DNA from: Pseudorhodoferax soli
GTDB lineage: Bacteria > Pseudomonadota > Gammaproteobacteria > Burkholderiales > Burkholderiaceae_C
DNA: 64,000 nucleotides
Direction of reading: 5' to 3'
NCBI RefSeq assembly: GCF_003337555.1
Contig: NZ_QPJK01000003.1
Span: forward strand, 550,115 to 614,114
Positions within the stretch are counted from its first letter, which is position 1. Each line of letters starts with the position of its first letter. The position numbers were made by a program, and so were the translations under genes. Positions 10,522 to 19,938 of this stretch are shown piece by piece. The notes under the pieces were generated by a model. It was given only the letters and a program-made list of their open reading frames with translations. It was not told the origin of the DNA and ran no database searches.

Positions 10522-10765
10522 AGCTTGCAGCGCGGCCACGGCCATAGGGGTTAGCCAGTAGCGGCTTGTCCGGCCGCCCGGATGGCTGGACCCCCCGTAT
10601 GCCGGATCGTCGGTTCAGCCAATGCCGCACGCGGCAGAAAAATCAATCGAAACAATGACTTGATTGCTTGCAGACACGCACCAGCGTGTGGCATGCGCAT
10701 TGCTGACTGGTCGTGCCGCCCGCGTCATCCGACGCCGGACGAAGCCCGCTACCAGGAGACACGCA
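10522..10765 (+). promoter_or_regulatory. Upstream region of the pyruvate dehydrogenase operon
   Basis: This 244-bp gap is the only sizeable non-coding space before the long aceE-to-PHB gene run, so it should hold its main promoter. It contains a small hairpin TCCGG-CCGC-CCGGA near 10568-10581. An AT-richer stretch at 10638-10670 has inverted hexamers AATCAA and TTGATT 14 bp apart, a possible operator. A Shine-Dalgarno CAGGAGA precedes aceE. No tRNA or obvious riboswitch is present. Confidence 0.45.
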
Positions 10766-13438
10766 ATGAGCATGATGGATGACCCCGATCCCCTTGAAAC
10801 CGGCGAATGGGTGGACGCACTCGGCGCCGTGCAGCAGCACCGCGGCCCGGAACGCGCCAACGACCTGCTGAACCGCCTGGTCGACATCGGCCGCCGCGAT
10901 GGCCTGTACGTGCCCAAGTCGCTGAACACGGCCTACAAGAACACCATCCCGCCCGAACGGGAAGAGAAGACCACGGGCGACCGGGCCATCGAGCACCGCC
11001 TGCGTTCCATCATCCGCTGGAACGCCATGGCCATCATCCTGCGGGCCAACAAGGATTCGAGCGAACTCGGCGGCCACATCGCCAGCTTCCAGTCCGCGGC
11101 CACGCTGTACGACATCGGCTTCGGCCACTTCTGGCACGCCGCCACCGACACGCATGGCGGCGACCTGCTGTTCATCCAGGGCCACAGCTCGCCCGGCATC
11201 TACGCCCGCGCCTTCCTCGAAGGCCGGCTGACCGAGCAGCAACTGCTGAACTATCGGCAGGAGGCCGACGGCGACGGCATCCCCTCGTACCCGCACCCCT
11301 GGCTGATGCCGGACTTCTGGCAGTTCCCCACCGTCTCCATGGGCCTGGGCCCGCTGATGGCGATCTACCAGGCGCGCTTCCTCAAGTACCTGCACGGCCG
11401 CGGCCTGGCCGACACGGCGCCGCGCAAGGTCTGGGCCTTCATGGGCGACGGCGAGATGGACGAGCCCGAGTCGCTGGGCGCGATTTCGCTCGCGGGCCGC
11501 GAGAGCCTGGACAACCTGGTCTTCGTCATCAACTGCAACCTGCAGCGTCTGGACGGCCCGGTGCGCGGCAACGGCAAGATCGTGCAGGAGCTGGAGTCCG
11601 TGTTCCGCGGCGCCGGCTGGAACGTGATCAAGGTGCTGTGGGGCAGCGGCTGGGACAAGCTGCTGGCTGCCGACAAGAGCGGCAAGCTGCTGCAGCGCAT
11701 GGAAGAGTGCGTGGACGGCGAGTACCAGGACTTCAAGAGCAAGAGCGGCGCCTACGTGCGCGAGCACTTCTTCGGCAAGTACGACGAGACGCGCGCACTC
11801 GTGGCCGACATGAGCGACGACGAGATCTGGGGCCTGACCCGCGGCGGGCACGATCCCGAGAAGGTGTTCGCCGCCTACGCCGCGGCCGTCAAGCACACCG
11901 GCCAGCCCACGCTGATCCTGCCCAAGACGGTGAAGGGCTACGGCATGGGCGAATCGGGCGAAGGCCAGATGATCGCGCACCAGGCCAAGAAGATGACGCA
12001 GGACGCGCTGCGCGGCTTCCGCGACCGCTTCCAGATCCCGGTGTCGGACGAGGACCTGCCCAACATCCCCTTCATCAAGCTGCCCGAAGACAGCCCGGAG
12101 ATGCAGTACCTGCGCGCACGCCGCGAGGCGCTGGGCGGCTATTTGCCGCAGCGCCGGCAGAAATCCACTGCGCTGCAGATTCCGCCGCTGGCCACCTTCG
12201 AGCGCCTGCTCAAGGACACGGGCGAGCGCGAGATCTCCACCACCATGGCCTTCGTGCAGATGCTGGGCACGCTGGTGCGCGACAAGAACATCGGCAAGCA
12301 CGTCGTGCCCATCGTGCCCGACGAGTCGCGCACCTTCGGCATGGAAGGCATGTTCCGCCAACTCGGCATCTGGTCGTCGCTCGGCCAGCTGTACAAGCCG
12401 CAGGACGCCGACCAGCTCATGTACTACCGCGAGTCCAAGGACGGGCAGGTGCTGCAGGAGGGCATCAACGAAGGCGGTGCCATGTCCAGCTGGATCGTGG
12501 CCGCCACCTCGTACAGCACGAACAACGTGCCGATGATCCCGTTCTACATCTACTACTCGATGTTCGGGCTGCAGCGCGTGGGGGATCTCGCCTGGCTGGC
12601 CGGCGACATCCGCGCAAGGGGCTTTCTGCTGGGCGGCACGGCCGGGCGCACCACGCTGAACGGCGAAGGCCTGCAGCACGAGGACGGGCACAGCCACATC
12701 CTGGCCGGCACGATTCCGAACTGCATCAGCTACGACCCGACCTTCGCGTATGAAGTGGTGACCATCGTGCGCGACGGCATGCGCCGCATGTACGAGGAGC
12801 AGGAGGACGTGTACTACTACATCACCCTCATGAACGAAAACTACCCGCACCCCGGCATGCCCGAGGGCAGCGAGACGGGGATCCTCAAGGGCCTGTACCA
12901 ACTCAGCGATGGCGGCAAGGAGAAGAAGAAGGGCCTGCGGGTGCAGCTCATGGGCAGCGGCACCATCCTGCGCGAGGTGATGTTCGCGGCCGAACTGCTG
13001 AAGGCCGACTTCGGCATCGCCGCCGATGTGTGGAGCGCCACCAGCTACAACGAACTGCGCCGCGACGGCATGGCCACCGAGCGCTGGAACCGCCTGCACC
13101 CCACCGCCCCGCAGCGCAAGAGCTATGTGGAGCAATGCCTGGAAGGCCACGACGGCCCGGTCATCGCCGCCACCGACTACATGCGCAACTACGCAGACCA
13201 GGTGCGCGAGAACGTGCAGGCGGCCGGCCGGCGCTACACCGTGCTGGGCACCGACGGCTTCGGCCGCAGCGACTACCGCAAGAAGCTGCGCCGCTTCTTC
13301 GAGGTCGACCGCTGGCACGTGGTGGTGGCCGCGCTGAAGGCGCTGGCCGACGACGGGGTCATCAAGCCGGCGGTCGTGGCCGAGGCGATCACCCAATACG
13401 GGCTGGACGCCGAGCGCGCCGCCCCCTGGACCGTGTGA
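10766..13438 (+). CDS. aceE: Pyruvate dehydrogenase E1 component (homodimeric type)
   Basis: The product is 890 residues, the normal size for AceE. The thiamine diphosphate/Mg motif runs from GDGEMDEPES to the second Asn in FVINCNLQ. The start MSMMDDPDPLETGEWVDAL and block ASFQSAATLYDIGFGHFW are AceE-typical. It decarboxylates pyruvate and transfers the acetyl group to the lipoyl domains of E2. It is first in an operon with aceF (11 bp gap) and lpdA. The ATG at 10766 has a good Shine-Dalgarno (AGGAGA). An upstream in-frame extension to 10664 lacks family similarity. Confidence 0.97.
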   Translation: MSMMDDPDPLETGEWVDALGAVQQHRGPERANDLLNRLVDIGRRDGLYVPKSLNTAYKNTIPPEREEKTTGDRAIEHRLRSIIRWNAMAIILRANKDSSELGGHIASFQSAATLYDIGFGHFWHAATDTHGGDLLFIQGHSSPGIYARAFLEGRLTEQQLLNYRQEADGDGIPSYPHPWLMPDFWQFPTVSMGLGPLMAIYQARFLKYLHGRGLADTAPRKVWAFMGDGEMDEPESLGAISLAGRESLDNLVFVINCNLQRLDGPVRGNGKIVQELESVFRGAGWNVIKVLWGSGWDKLLAADKSGKLLQRMEECVDGEYQDFKSKSGAYVREHFFGKYDETRALVADMSDDEIWGLTRGGHDPEKVFAAYAAAVKHTGQPTLILPKTVKGYGMGESGEGQMIAHQAKKMTQDALRGFRDRFQIPVSDEDLPNIPFIKLPEDSPEMQYLRARREALGGYLPQRRQKSTALQIPPLATFERLLKDTGEREISTTMAFVQMLGTLVRDKNIGKHVVPIVPDESRTFGMEGMFRQLGIWSSLGQLYKPQDADQLMYYRESKDGQVLQEGINEGGAMSSWIVAATSYSTNNVPMIPFYIYYSMFGLQRVGDLAWLAGDIRARGFLLGGTAGRTTLNGEGLQHEDGHSHILAGTIPNCISYDPTFAYEVVTIVRDGMRRMYEEQEDVYYYITLMNENYPHPGMPEGSETGILKGLYQLSDGGKEKKKGLRVQLMGSGTILREVMFAAELLKADFGIAADVWSATSYNELRRDGMATERWNRLHPTAPQRKSYVEQCLEGHDGPVIAATDYMRNYADQVRENVQAAGRRYTVLGTDGFGRSDYRKKLRRFFEVDRWHVVVAALKALADDGVIKPAVVAEAITQYGLDAERAAPWTV

Positions 13439-13449
13439 GGCAGATCAAC

Positions 13450-15039
13450 ATGAGCAACACCATCGACATCCAGGTGCCTGACATCGGCGACTTCACGGAC
13501 ATCCCGGTCATTGAGATCTTCGTGAAGGTCGGCGACACGGTGAAGGCCGAAGACCCGCTGATCTCGCTCGAGTCCGACAAGGCCACCATGGAGGTGCCCG
13601 CGCCGCAAGGCGGTGTGGTGGCCTCCATTGGCGTGAAGCTCGGCGACAAGGTCAGCCAGGGCAGCGTGATCATGACGTTCCAGGCCGAGGGCGCGGCCGC
13701 TGCACCCGCGGAAGCCGCCAAGCCCAGCGTGACGGCCCCGCCTTCCGCCACCAGCGCCCCCACCGGCGTGGCCGAGGTGCGCGTGCCCGACATCGGCGAC
13801 TTCAAGGACATCCCGGTCATCGAGATCTTCGTGAAGGTCGGCGACACCGTGAAGGCCGAGCAGCCGATCATCTCGCTGGAGTCCGACAAGGCGACCATGG
13901 ACATCCCCGCGCCGCTGTCGGGCGTGGTGCAGTCGATCGCGATCAAAGTCGGCGACAAGGTCAGCGAGGGCTCGGTGGTGCTGGTGTTGGCCACTGGCGA
14001 TGCACCGGCTGCTGCAGCCGCACCCTCGCCTGCGCTGGCTGCCGCGCCCATGGCTGCGGCCCAGGTCGCTGCAGCCGCCAGCACGGGCATCGACGAGACT
14101 GCCTTCGCGCTGGCCTACGCCGGGCCAGCCGTGCGCAAGCTGGCGCGTGAACTGTCCGTGAACCTGGGCCACGTGAAGGGCACGGGCGAGCACGGCCGCA
14201 TCGTGCGCGCTGACGTGGAAGCCTTCGCAAAGGGCGGCGGTGCGGCTGCTGCCCCCGCAGCCGCCAAGCCCGCCTCCGCCACCGCATCCGGTGGTGGTGG
14301 CGGCCTCGACCTGCTGGCCTGGCCCAAGGTCGACTTCGCCAAGTTCGGCCCCGTGGAGCGCAAGGAGCTCTCGCGCATCAAGAAGATCTCGGGCGCCAAC
14401 CTGCACCGCAACTGGGTCGTCATCCCGCATGTGACCACGCACGACGAGGCCGACATCACCGACCTCGAGCAATTCCGCGTGCAGATGAACAAGGAGCTGG
14501 AGAAGTCCGGCGTCAAGATCAGCATGCTGCCCTTCATGATGAAGGCGGCGGTCTCGGCGCTGAAGAAGTTTCCCGAGTTCAACGCCAGCCTGGACGGTGA
14601 CGCCCTGGTGCTCAAGAACTACTGGCACATCGGCTTCGCGGCCGACACGCCGAACGGGCTCATGGTCCCCGTCATCCGCGACTGCGACAAGAAGACCGTT
14701 CCGGAGATCGCCAAGGAGATGGGCGAGCTGGCCAAGCTGGCGCGCGACGGCAAGCTCAAGCCCGACCAGATGTCGGGCGGCACCTTCACCATCAGCTCGC
14801 TGGGCGGCATCGGCGGCATCTACTTCACGCCCATCATCAATGCGCCCGAGGTGGCCATCATGGGTGTCTGCAAGAGCTACTGGAAGCAGCACTCCAGCGA
14901 TGGGAAGACGTATACGTCGCGGCTCACGCTGCCGCTGTCCTTGTCGTGGGACCACCGCGTGATCGACGGCGCCGCCGCCGCGCGCTTCAACGTGCATTTC
15001 GCGAATGTTCTCGCCGACTTGCGGCGTGTTCTCTTCTGA
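13450..15039 (+). CDS. aceF: Dihydrolipoamide acetyltransferase (PDH E2) with two lipoyl domains
   Basis: The product is 529 residues. It has two N-terminal lipoyl domains, with lipoyl-lysines K44 and K147 in ESDKATM motifs, joined by Ala/Pro-rich linkers. A peripheral subunit-binding domain (about 215-255, VRKLARELSVNLGHVKGTG) follows, then the catalytic acetyltransferase core with SWDHRVIDGA near the C-terminus. It forms the core of the pyruvate dehydrogenase complex. The two lipoyl-domain DNA segments are unusually similar (118 of 132 bp). It is followed after 9 bp by lpdA. Confidence 0.97.
   Translation: MSNTIDIQVPDIGDFTDIPVIEIFVKVGDTVKAEDPLISLESDKATMEVPAPQGGVVASIGVKLGDKVSQGSVIMTFQAEGAAAAPAEAAKPSVTAPPSATSAPTGVAEVRVPDIGDFKDIPVIEIFVKVGDTVKAEQPIISLESDKATMDIPAPLSGVVQSIAIKVGDKVSEGSVVLVLATGDAPAAAAAPSPALAAAPMAAAQVAAAASTGIDETAFALAYAGPAVRKLARELSVNLGHVKGTGEHGRIVRADVEAFAKGGGAAAAPAAAKPASATASGGGGGLDLLAWPKVDFAKFGPVERKELSRIKKISGANLHRNWVVIPHVTTHDEADITDLEQFRVQMNKELEKSGVKISMLPFMMKAAVSALKKFPEFNASLDGDALVLKNYWHIGFAADTPNGLMVPVIRDCDKKTVPEIAKEMGELAKLARDGKLKPDQMSGGTFTISSLGGIGGIYFTPIINAPEVAIMGVCKSYWKQHSSDGKTYTSRLTLPLSLSWDHRVIDGAAAARFNVHFANVLADLRRVLF
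13474..13914 (+). repeat. Intragenic duplication of lipoyl-domain DNA in aceF
   Basis: The segments 13474-13605 and 13783-13914 are direct repeats, each coding 44 residues of a lipoyl domain around the lipoyl-lysine. By hand alignment 118 of 132 bases match (about 89 percent), with most differences synonymous or clustered just before and after the ESDKATM block. This is high for tandem lipoyl domains and suggests recent duplication or gene conversion. Confidence 0.75.
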
Positions 15040-15048
15040 GGTAAGCCC

Positions 15049-16800
15049 ATGGCACTAGTCGAAGTCAAGGTCCCCGACATCGGGGACTTCAAGGATGTGG
15101 CCGTCATCGAGCTGCTGGTGAAACCCGGCGAGGTCATCGCGGTCGACACCGGGTTGTTGATGGTGGAGTCGGACAAGGCGTCGATGGAGATTCCATCGAG
15201 CCATGCGGGCACCGTGAAGGAACTGAAGGTCAAGCTGGGCGACAAGGTCAGCGAAGGCACGGTGATCATGCTGGTCGAAGCGGCGGGGGCGGCCTCCCCT
15301 GCTCCCGCACCGGCACCGGCTGCGCAAGCACCGGCGCCCGCAGCGGCCACGCCAGCACCCCAGGCCGGCAGCTACGCCGGCAAGGCCGATGTCGAATGCG
15401 AAGTGCTCGTGCTCGGCGCCGGCCCCGGCGGCTACTCCGCCGCGTTCCGCAGCGCCGACCTCGGCATGAAGACTGTGCTGGTCGAACGCTACGCCACGCT
15501 GGGTGGCGTGTGCCTCAACGTGGGCTGCATCCCCTCCAAGGCGCTGCTGCACACGGCGGCCATGATGGACGAGGTCAAGAACCTCTCTCACCACGGCATC
15601 AAGTACGCGGCACCCGAGGTCGACATCGACGCGCTGCGCGGCTTCAAGGACGGCGTGATCAAGAAGCTCACCGGCGGCCTGGCCGGCATGGCCAAGGCGC
15701 GCAAGGTCGAGGTGGTGACGGGCGTGGGCAGCTTCCTCGACGCGCACCATGTCGAGGTGGTGGCCGAGGGCGGCGGCAAAAAGGTCGTCAAGTTCGCCAA
15801 GGCCATCATCGCGGCCGGTTCGCAGGCCGTGAAGCTGCCCTTCATGCCCGAGGACGAACGCGTGGTGGACTCCACCGGCGCGCTGCTGCTCAAGAGCATC
15901 CCCAAGCGCATGCTGGTGGTGGGCGGCGGCATCATCGGGCTGGAGATGGCGACCGTCTACTCCACGCTGGGCACGCGCATCGACGTGGTCGAGATGCTGG
16001 ACGGGCTGATGCAGGGCGCGGACCGCGACCTCGTGAAGGTCTGGGAGAAGGTCAACGCGCCGCGCTTCGACCACGTGATGCTTAAGACCAAGACGGTGGG
16101 CGCCAAGGCGACGAAGGCCGGCATCGAGGTCAGCTTCGAGGGCGAGAAGGCGCCAAAAGAGCCGCAGCTTTACGACCTGGTGCTGGTCGCTGTGGGCCGC
16201 AGCCCCAACGGCAAGAAGATCGGCGCCGACAAGGCTGGCGTGGCCGTCACCGACCGTGGCTTCATCGACGTCGACAAGCAGATGCGCACCAACGTGCCGC
16301 ACATCTTCGCCATCGGCGACGTGGTCGGCCAGCCCATGCTGGCGCACAAGGCCGTGCACGAGGCGCATGTCGCGGCCGAGGTGGCCAATGGCCAGCCGGC
16401 CTTCTTCGACGCGCGCCAGATCCCCTCGGTCGCCTACACCGACCCCGAGGTCGCCTGGGCCGGCAAGACCGAGGAGCAGTGCAAGGCCGAGGGCCTCAAG
16501 ATCGGCAAGGCGGTGTTCCCCTGGGCGGCATCGGGCCGGGCCATTGCCAACGGCCGCGACGAGGGCTTCACCAAGCTGCTGTTCGACGAGGCCACGCACC
16601 GCATCGTCGGCGGCGGCATCGTCGGCACGCATGCAGGCGACCTGATCAGCGAGGTCTGCCTCGCCATCGAGATGGGCTGCGAGCCTGGCGACATCGGCAA
16701 GACCATCCACCCGCACCCCACCCTGGGCGAATCCATCGGCATGGCGGCCGAGGTGTTCGAAGGCCACTGCACCGACCTGCCGCCGCAGAAAAAGAAGTGA
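15049..16800 (+). CDS. lpdA: Dihydrolipoyl dehydrogenase (E3) with N-terminal lipoyl domain
   Basis: The product is 583 residues, about 110 longer than ordinary E3. The extra part is an N-terminal lipoyl domain (K43 in ESDKASME) and an Ala/Pro linker. The flavoprotein follows. It has FAD motif VLGAGPGGYSAAFRSADLG, redox disulfide GGVCLNVGCIPSK (C155, C160), NAD motif VVGGGIIGLEMATVYSTLG, and the C-terminal HPHPTLGE His-Glu pair. It reoxidises dihydrolipoyl groups of E2. Lipoyl-bearing E3 is known in several betaproteobacteria and Neisseria. The hydrolase gene begins 6 bp downstream. Confidence 0.96.
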   Translation: MALVEVKVPDIGDFKDVAVIELLVKPGEVIAVDTGLLMVESDKASMEIPSSHAGTVKELKVKLGDKVSEGTVIMLVEAAGAASPAPAPAPAAQAPAPAAATPAPQAGSYAGKADVECEVLVLGAGPGGYSAAFRSADLGMKTVLVERYATLGGVCLNVGCIPSKALLHTAAMMDEVKNLSHHGIKYAAPEVDIDALRGFKDGVIKKLTGGLAGMAKARKVEVVTGVGSFLDAHHVEVVAEGGGKKVVKFAKAIIAAGSQAVKLPFMPEDERVVDSTGALLLKSIPKRMLVVGGGIIGLEMATVYSTLGTRIDVVEMLDGLMQGADRDLVKVWEKVNAPRFDHVMLKTKTVGAKATKAGIEVSFEGEKAPKEPQLYDLVLVAVGRSPNGKKIGADKAGVAVTDRGFIDVDKQMRTNVPHIFAIGDVVGQPMLAHKAVHEAHVAAEVANGQPAFFDARQIPSVAYTDPEVAWAGKTEEQCKAEGLKIGKAVFPWAASGRAIANGRDEGFTKLLFDEATHRIVGGGIVGTHAGDLISEVCLAIEMGCEPGDIGKTIHPHPTLGESIGMAAEVFEGHCTDLPPQKKK

Positions 16801-16806
16801 CCCAAG

Positions 16807-17613
16807 ATGCCGGTTGAACTCGCTTTCGAATCCCTGGGCGAAGGCCCGCCCGTGGTGATTCTGCACGGCCTGTTCGGCGCGGGGCGCAACTGGACGCAGA
16901 TGGCACAGGCGCTGGCCACGGACCACCGCGTGATCCTGCCGGACGCGCGCAACCACGGCGCCTCGCCCTGGTCCGAGAGCATGTCCTACCCCGACATGGC
17001 GCAGGACGTGGCGGCGCTGATCGAACGCGAGGGGCTGCAGCAGCCTGTGGTGATCGGCCACAGCATGGGCGGCAAGACCGCGATGGCCCTCGCGCTGGCG
17101 CAGCCGCAGGCCATCGGCGGCATGGCCGTCATCGACATCGCGCCGCAGCCTTACGCCGACCAGTTCGGCACCTATGTAGCGGCCATGCGCAGCCTGGATG
17201 TGGCCGCCGCCACCAGCCGGCGCGAACTGCAGCAGGCGCTGGCCACGAAGCTGGGGCCGACCGCACCCGTCGACTTCCTGCTGCAGAACCTGCGCCGCCA
17301 CGGCGAGCGCTTCGACTGGCGCATCAACCTCATGGCCACCAGCATGTGCATGGGCGATCTCTGCGGGTTCCCGCAGGCGCTGCCGCCGTGCTGCTACGAC
17401 GGCCCGGCGCTGTTCGTGCACGGCGCCGATTCCGACTACGTGCCGCCCGACGCGGTGCCGGGCATTCGGGCGCTGTTCCCGCAGGCCGAGCTGCTGTCCA
17501 TCCCTGACGCCGGCCACTGGGTGCATGCCGACCAGCCGGCCGCTCTGCTGGCCGTGCTGCAGGACTGGCTGCGCCGCGTCGGATCCATCGCCACCACAAC
17601 ACACAAGAGATAA
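16807..17613 (+). CDS. Alpha/beta-fold hydrolase (YbfF-like esterase)
   Basis: The product is 268 residues. It has an alpha/beta hydrolase fold with oxyanion block VILHGLFGAGRNW, nucleophile elbow GHSMGG (Ser86) and probable catalytic His in DAGHWVHADQP. This resembles the E. coli YbfF group of acyl-CoA thioesterase/esterases. The substrate is unknown. It sits 6 bp after lpdA and 4 bp before the malic enzyme gene, hence in the same transcript. An acyl-ester or acyl-CoA substrate connected with acetyl-CoA or PHB metabolism is possible but not shown. Confidence 0.88.
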   Translation: MPVELAFESLGEGPPVVILHGLFGAGRNWTQMAQALATDHRVILPDARNHGASPWSESMSYPDMAQDVAALIEREGLQQPVVIGHSMGGKTAMALALAQPQAIGGMAVIDIAPQPYADQFGTYVAAMRSLDVAAATSRRELQQALATKLGPTAPVDFLLQNLRRHGERFDWRINLMATSMCMGDLCGFPQALPPCCYDGPALFVHGADSDYVPPDAVPGIRALFPQAELLSIPDAGHWVHADQPAALLAVLQDWLRRVGSIATTTHKR

Positions 17614-17617
17614 CACC

Positions 17618-19918
17618 ATGTCCGACGACAACTTGCCATCGCTCCCATCACTACGGGAGGCCGCGCTGGATTACCACCGCTACCCCACGCCCGGCAAGAT
17701 CTCGGTCAACCCGACCAAGCCCATGGCCACGCAGCGCGACCTGGCGCTGGCCTACTCACCCGGCGTGGCCGACGCCTGCATGGAGATCGTGCGCGACCCG
17801 GCCGAGGCCATGAACCTCACCTCGCGCGCCAACCTGGTGGCCGTCATCACCAACGGCACGGCCGTGCTGGGCCTCGGCAACATCGGCCCGCTGGCCGGCA
17901 AGCCGGTCATGGAAGGCAAGGGCTGTTTGTTCAAGAAGTTCGCCGGCATCGACGTGTTCGACATCGAGCTGGACGAGAACGACCCCGATGCGCTGATCGA
18001 CACCATCGCGCGCATGGAGCCCACCTTCGGCGGCATCAACCTCGAAGACATCAAGGCGCCCGAGTGCTTCTACATCGAGAAGAAGCTGCGCGAGCGCATG
18101 AAGATTCCGGTGTTCCACGACGACCAGCACGGCACGGCCATCGTCGCCGCAGCTGCCATGCTCAATGCGCTGCGCCACGTGAAGAAGGACCTGGCCGACG
18201 TGAAGCTCGTGGCCTCGGGCGCCGGCGCCGCGGCACTGGCCTGCCTGGACCTGATCGTGAGCCTGGGCCTGCCCATGCGCAACATCTTCGTCTCCGACAG
18301 CCTGGGTGTGGTGTACGCGGGCCGCAAGGAGCAGATGGACCCGAACAAGGCGCGCTACGCGCAAGACACCTCGGCCCGCAAGCTGGCCGACATCATCGGC
18401 GGCGCCGACATCTTCCTGGGCCTGTCGGCCGGCGGCGTGCTCAAGCCCGAGATGGTGAAGGCCATGGCGCGCGACCCGATCATCCTGGCGATGGCGAACC
18501 CCACGCCGGAGATCCTGCCGGAAGACGCGCTGGCCGTGCGGCCCGACGCCATCCTGGGCACCGGCCGGTCGGACTACCCGAACCAGGTGAACAACGTGCT
18601 GTGCTTCCCGTTCATCTTCCGAGGTGCACTGGACGTGGGCGCCACGACCATCAACGAAGAGATGAAACTGGCCGCCGTGCGCGCCATCGCCGACCTCACG
18701 CACGCCGAGATCCCCGAGGTCGTGGCCCGCGCCTACGGTGCCGTGGGCCTGCGCTTCGGCCGCGACTACCTGATCCCCAAGCCCTTCGACCCGCGCCTGA
18801 TCGAAGCCGTGGCACCCGCCGTGGCCCAGGCCGCGATGGACAGCGGCGTCGCCTCGCGGCCGATCGCCGACATGCGGGCCTACCGCCAGCGGCTGAGCCA
18901 GTTCGTGCACCAGACCGGCAGCAGCATGCAGCCGCTGTTCGCTGCCGCAAAGACCGCGTCCAAGCACGTGGTCTATGCCGAAGGCGAGGACGAGCGGGTG
19001 CTGCGCGCGGCGCAGGTGGTGGTCGACGAGGGCCTGGCCCGGCCGCTGCTGCTGGGCCGGCCCACCGTGATCGCCGAACGCATCGCGCAGTTCGGCCTGC
19101 GCCTGGCGCTGGGCACCGACTGCGAAGCCATCGATCCACAGGACCAGGCGGTGCATGGCGACGCCGCCGTGACCTACTACGAACTCAAGCGGCGCGAGGG
19201 CATCTCGCGCGAGGTGGCGCAGGCGGACATGCGCAGCCGCAGCACCCTTCTGGCCGCCATGCTGGTGCGCCAGGGCAAGGCCGACGCCATGCTCTGCGGC
19301 ACGCTGGGCAGCTACGGCGAGCACCTGCGCCACGTGCGCGACGTGATCGGCCTCAAGCCCGGCAGCAAGACCATGGCCGCCATGCAGATGCTGATGCTGC
19401 CAGGACGGCAACTGTTCATCTGCGACACGCACGTGAACCGCGACCCCGACGCCGCACAGGTCGCCGAAATCGCCCTGCTGGCCGCCGAGGTGGTGCGCCG
19501 CTTCGGCATCACACCCAGCGTGGCGCTGCTCTCGCACTCCAGCTTCGGCGGCTCGGACGCCCCATCGGCCGTCAAGATGCGCGAGGCGCTGGCGCTGATC
19601 CAGGCGGCCGACCCGCAGCTGGCGGTGGAAGGCGAGATGCGCGGCGACGCGGCGCTGTCCAAGACCATCCTCGACCACGAATTCCCTGACTCGGCGCTGG
19701 TGACCGAGGCCAACCTGCTGGTCATGCCCAACGTGGACGCGGCCAACATTTCCTACAACCTGCTGCGCATCGCGGCCGGCGGGGGCATCACCGTCGGCGG
19801 CATCCTGCTGGGAGCAGACCGCGCGGTGCACATCCTCACGCCCTCTTCCACCGTGCGCCGCATCGTCAACATGACAGCGCTGGCCGTGGTCGATGCCGGC
19901 GCGCAGCGCGCCGCCTGA
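17618..19918 (+). CDS. maeB: NADP-dependent malic enzyme with phosphotransacetylase-like domain
   Basis: The product is 766 residues, matching the large MaeB type. The N-terminal malic domain (about 1-430) has [28 protein letters not shown]-type blocks and the Asp/Lys region [17 protein letters not shown]. The C-terminal half (about 440-766) is a phosphotransacetylase-like domain ([20 protein letters not shown]) known to sense acetyl-CoA. It converts malate to pyruvate plus CO2 with NADPH. Lying between PDH genes and the C4-dicarboxylate carrier, it links imported malate to pyruvate, and its NADPH could support PhaB. Confidence 0.96.
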   Translation: MSDDNLPSLPSLREAALDYHRYPTPGKISVNPTKPMATQRDLALAYSPGVADACMEIVRDPAEAMNLTSRANLVAVITNGTAVLGLGNIGPLAGKPVMEGKGCLFKKFAGIDVFDIELDENDPDALIDTIARMEPTFGGINLEDIKAPECFYIEKKLRERMKIPVFHDDQHGTAIVAAAAMLNALRHVKKDLADVKLVASGAGAAALACLDLIVSLGLPMRNIFVSDSLGVVYAGRKEQMDPNKARYAQDTSARKLADIIGGADIFLGLSAGGVLKPEMVKAMARDPIILAMANPTPEILPEDALAVRPDAILGTGRSDYPNQVNNVLCFPFIFRGALDVGATTINEEMKLAAVRAIADLTHAEIPEVVARAYGAVGLRFGRDYLIPKPFDPRLIEAVAPAVAQAAMDSGVASRPIADMRAYRQRLSQFVHQTGSSMQPLFAAAKTASKHVVYAEGEDERVLRAAQVVVDEGLARPLLLGRPTVIAERIAQFGLRLALGTDCEAIDPQDQAVHGDAAVTYYELKRREGISREVAQADMRSRSTLLAAMLVRQGKADAMLCGTLGSYGEHLRHVRDVIGLKPGSKTMAAMQMLMLPGRQLFICDTHVNRDPDAAQVAEIALLAAEVVRRFGITPSVALLSHSSFGGSDAPSAVKMREALALIQAADPQLAVEGEMRGDAALSKTILDHEFPDSALVTEANLLVMPNVDAANISYNLLRIAAGGGITVGGILLGADRAVHILTPSSTVRRIVNMTALAVVDAGAQRAA

Positions 19919-19938
19919 ACAACACCAAGGAGACACCC

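Noticed and set aside
10568-10581. Hairpin TCCGG-CCGC-CCGGA as a terminator after the chromate transporter genes
   Set aside because: The stem is only 5 bp with no T-run downstream.
19919-19938. Possible sigma-54 promoter for dctA
   Set aside because: The gap is only 20 bp and contains a Shine-Dalgarno but no TGGC-N-TGC elements.
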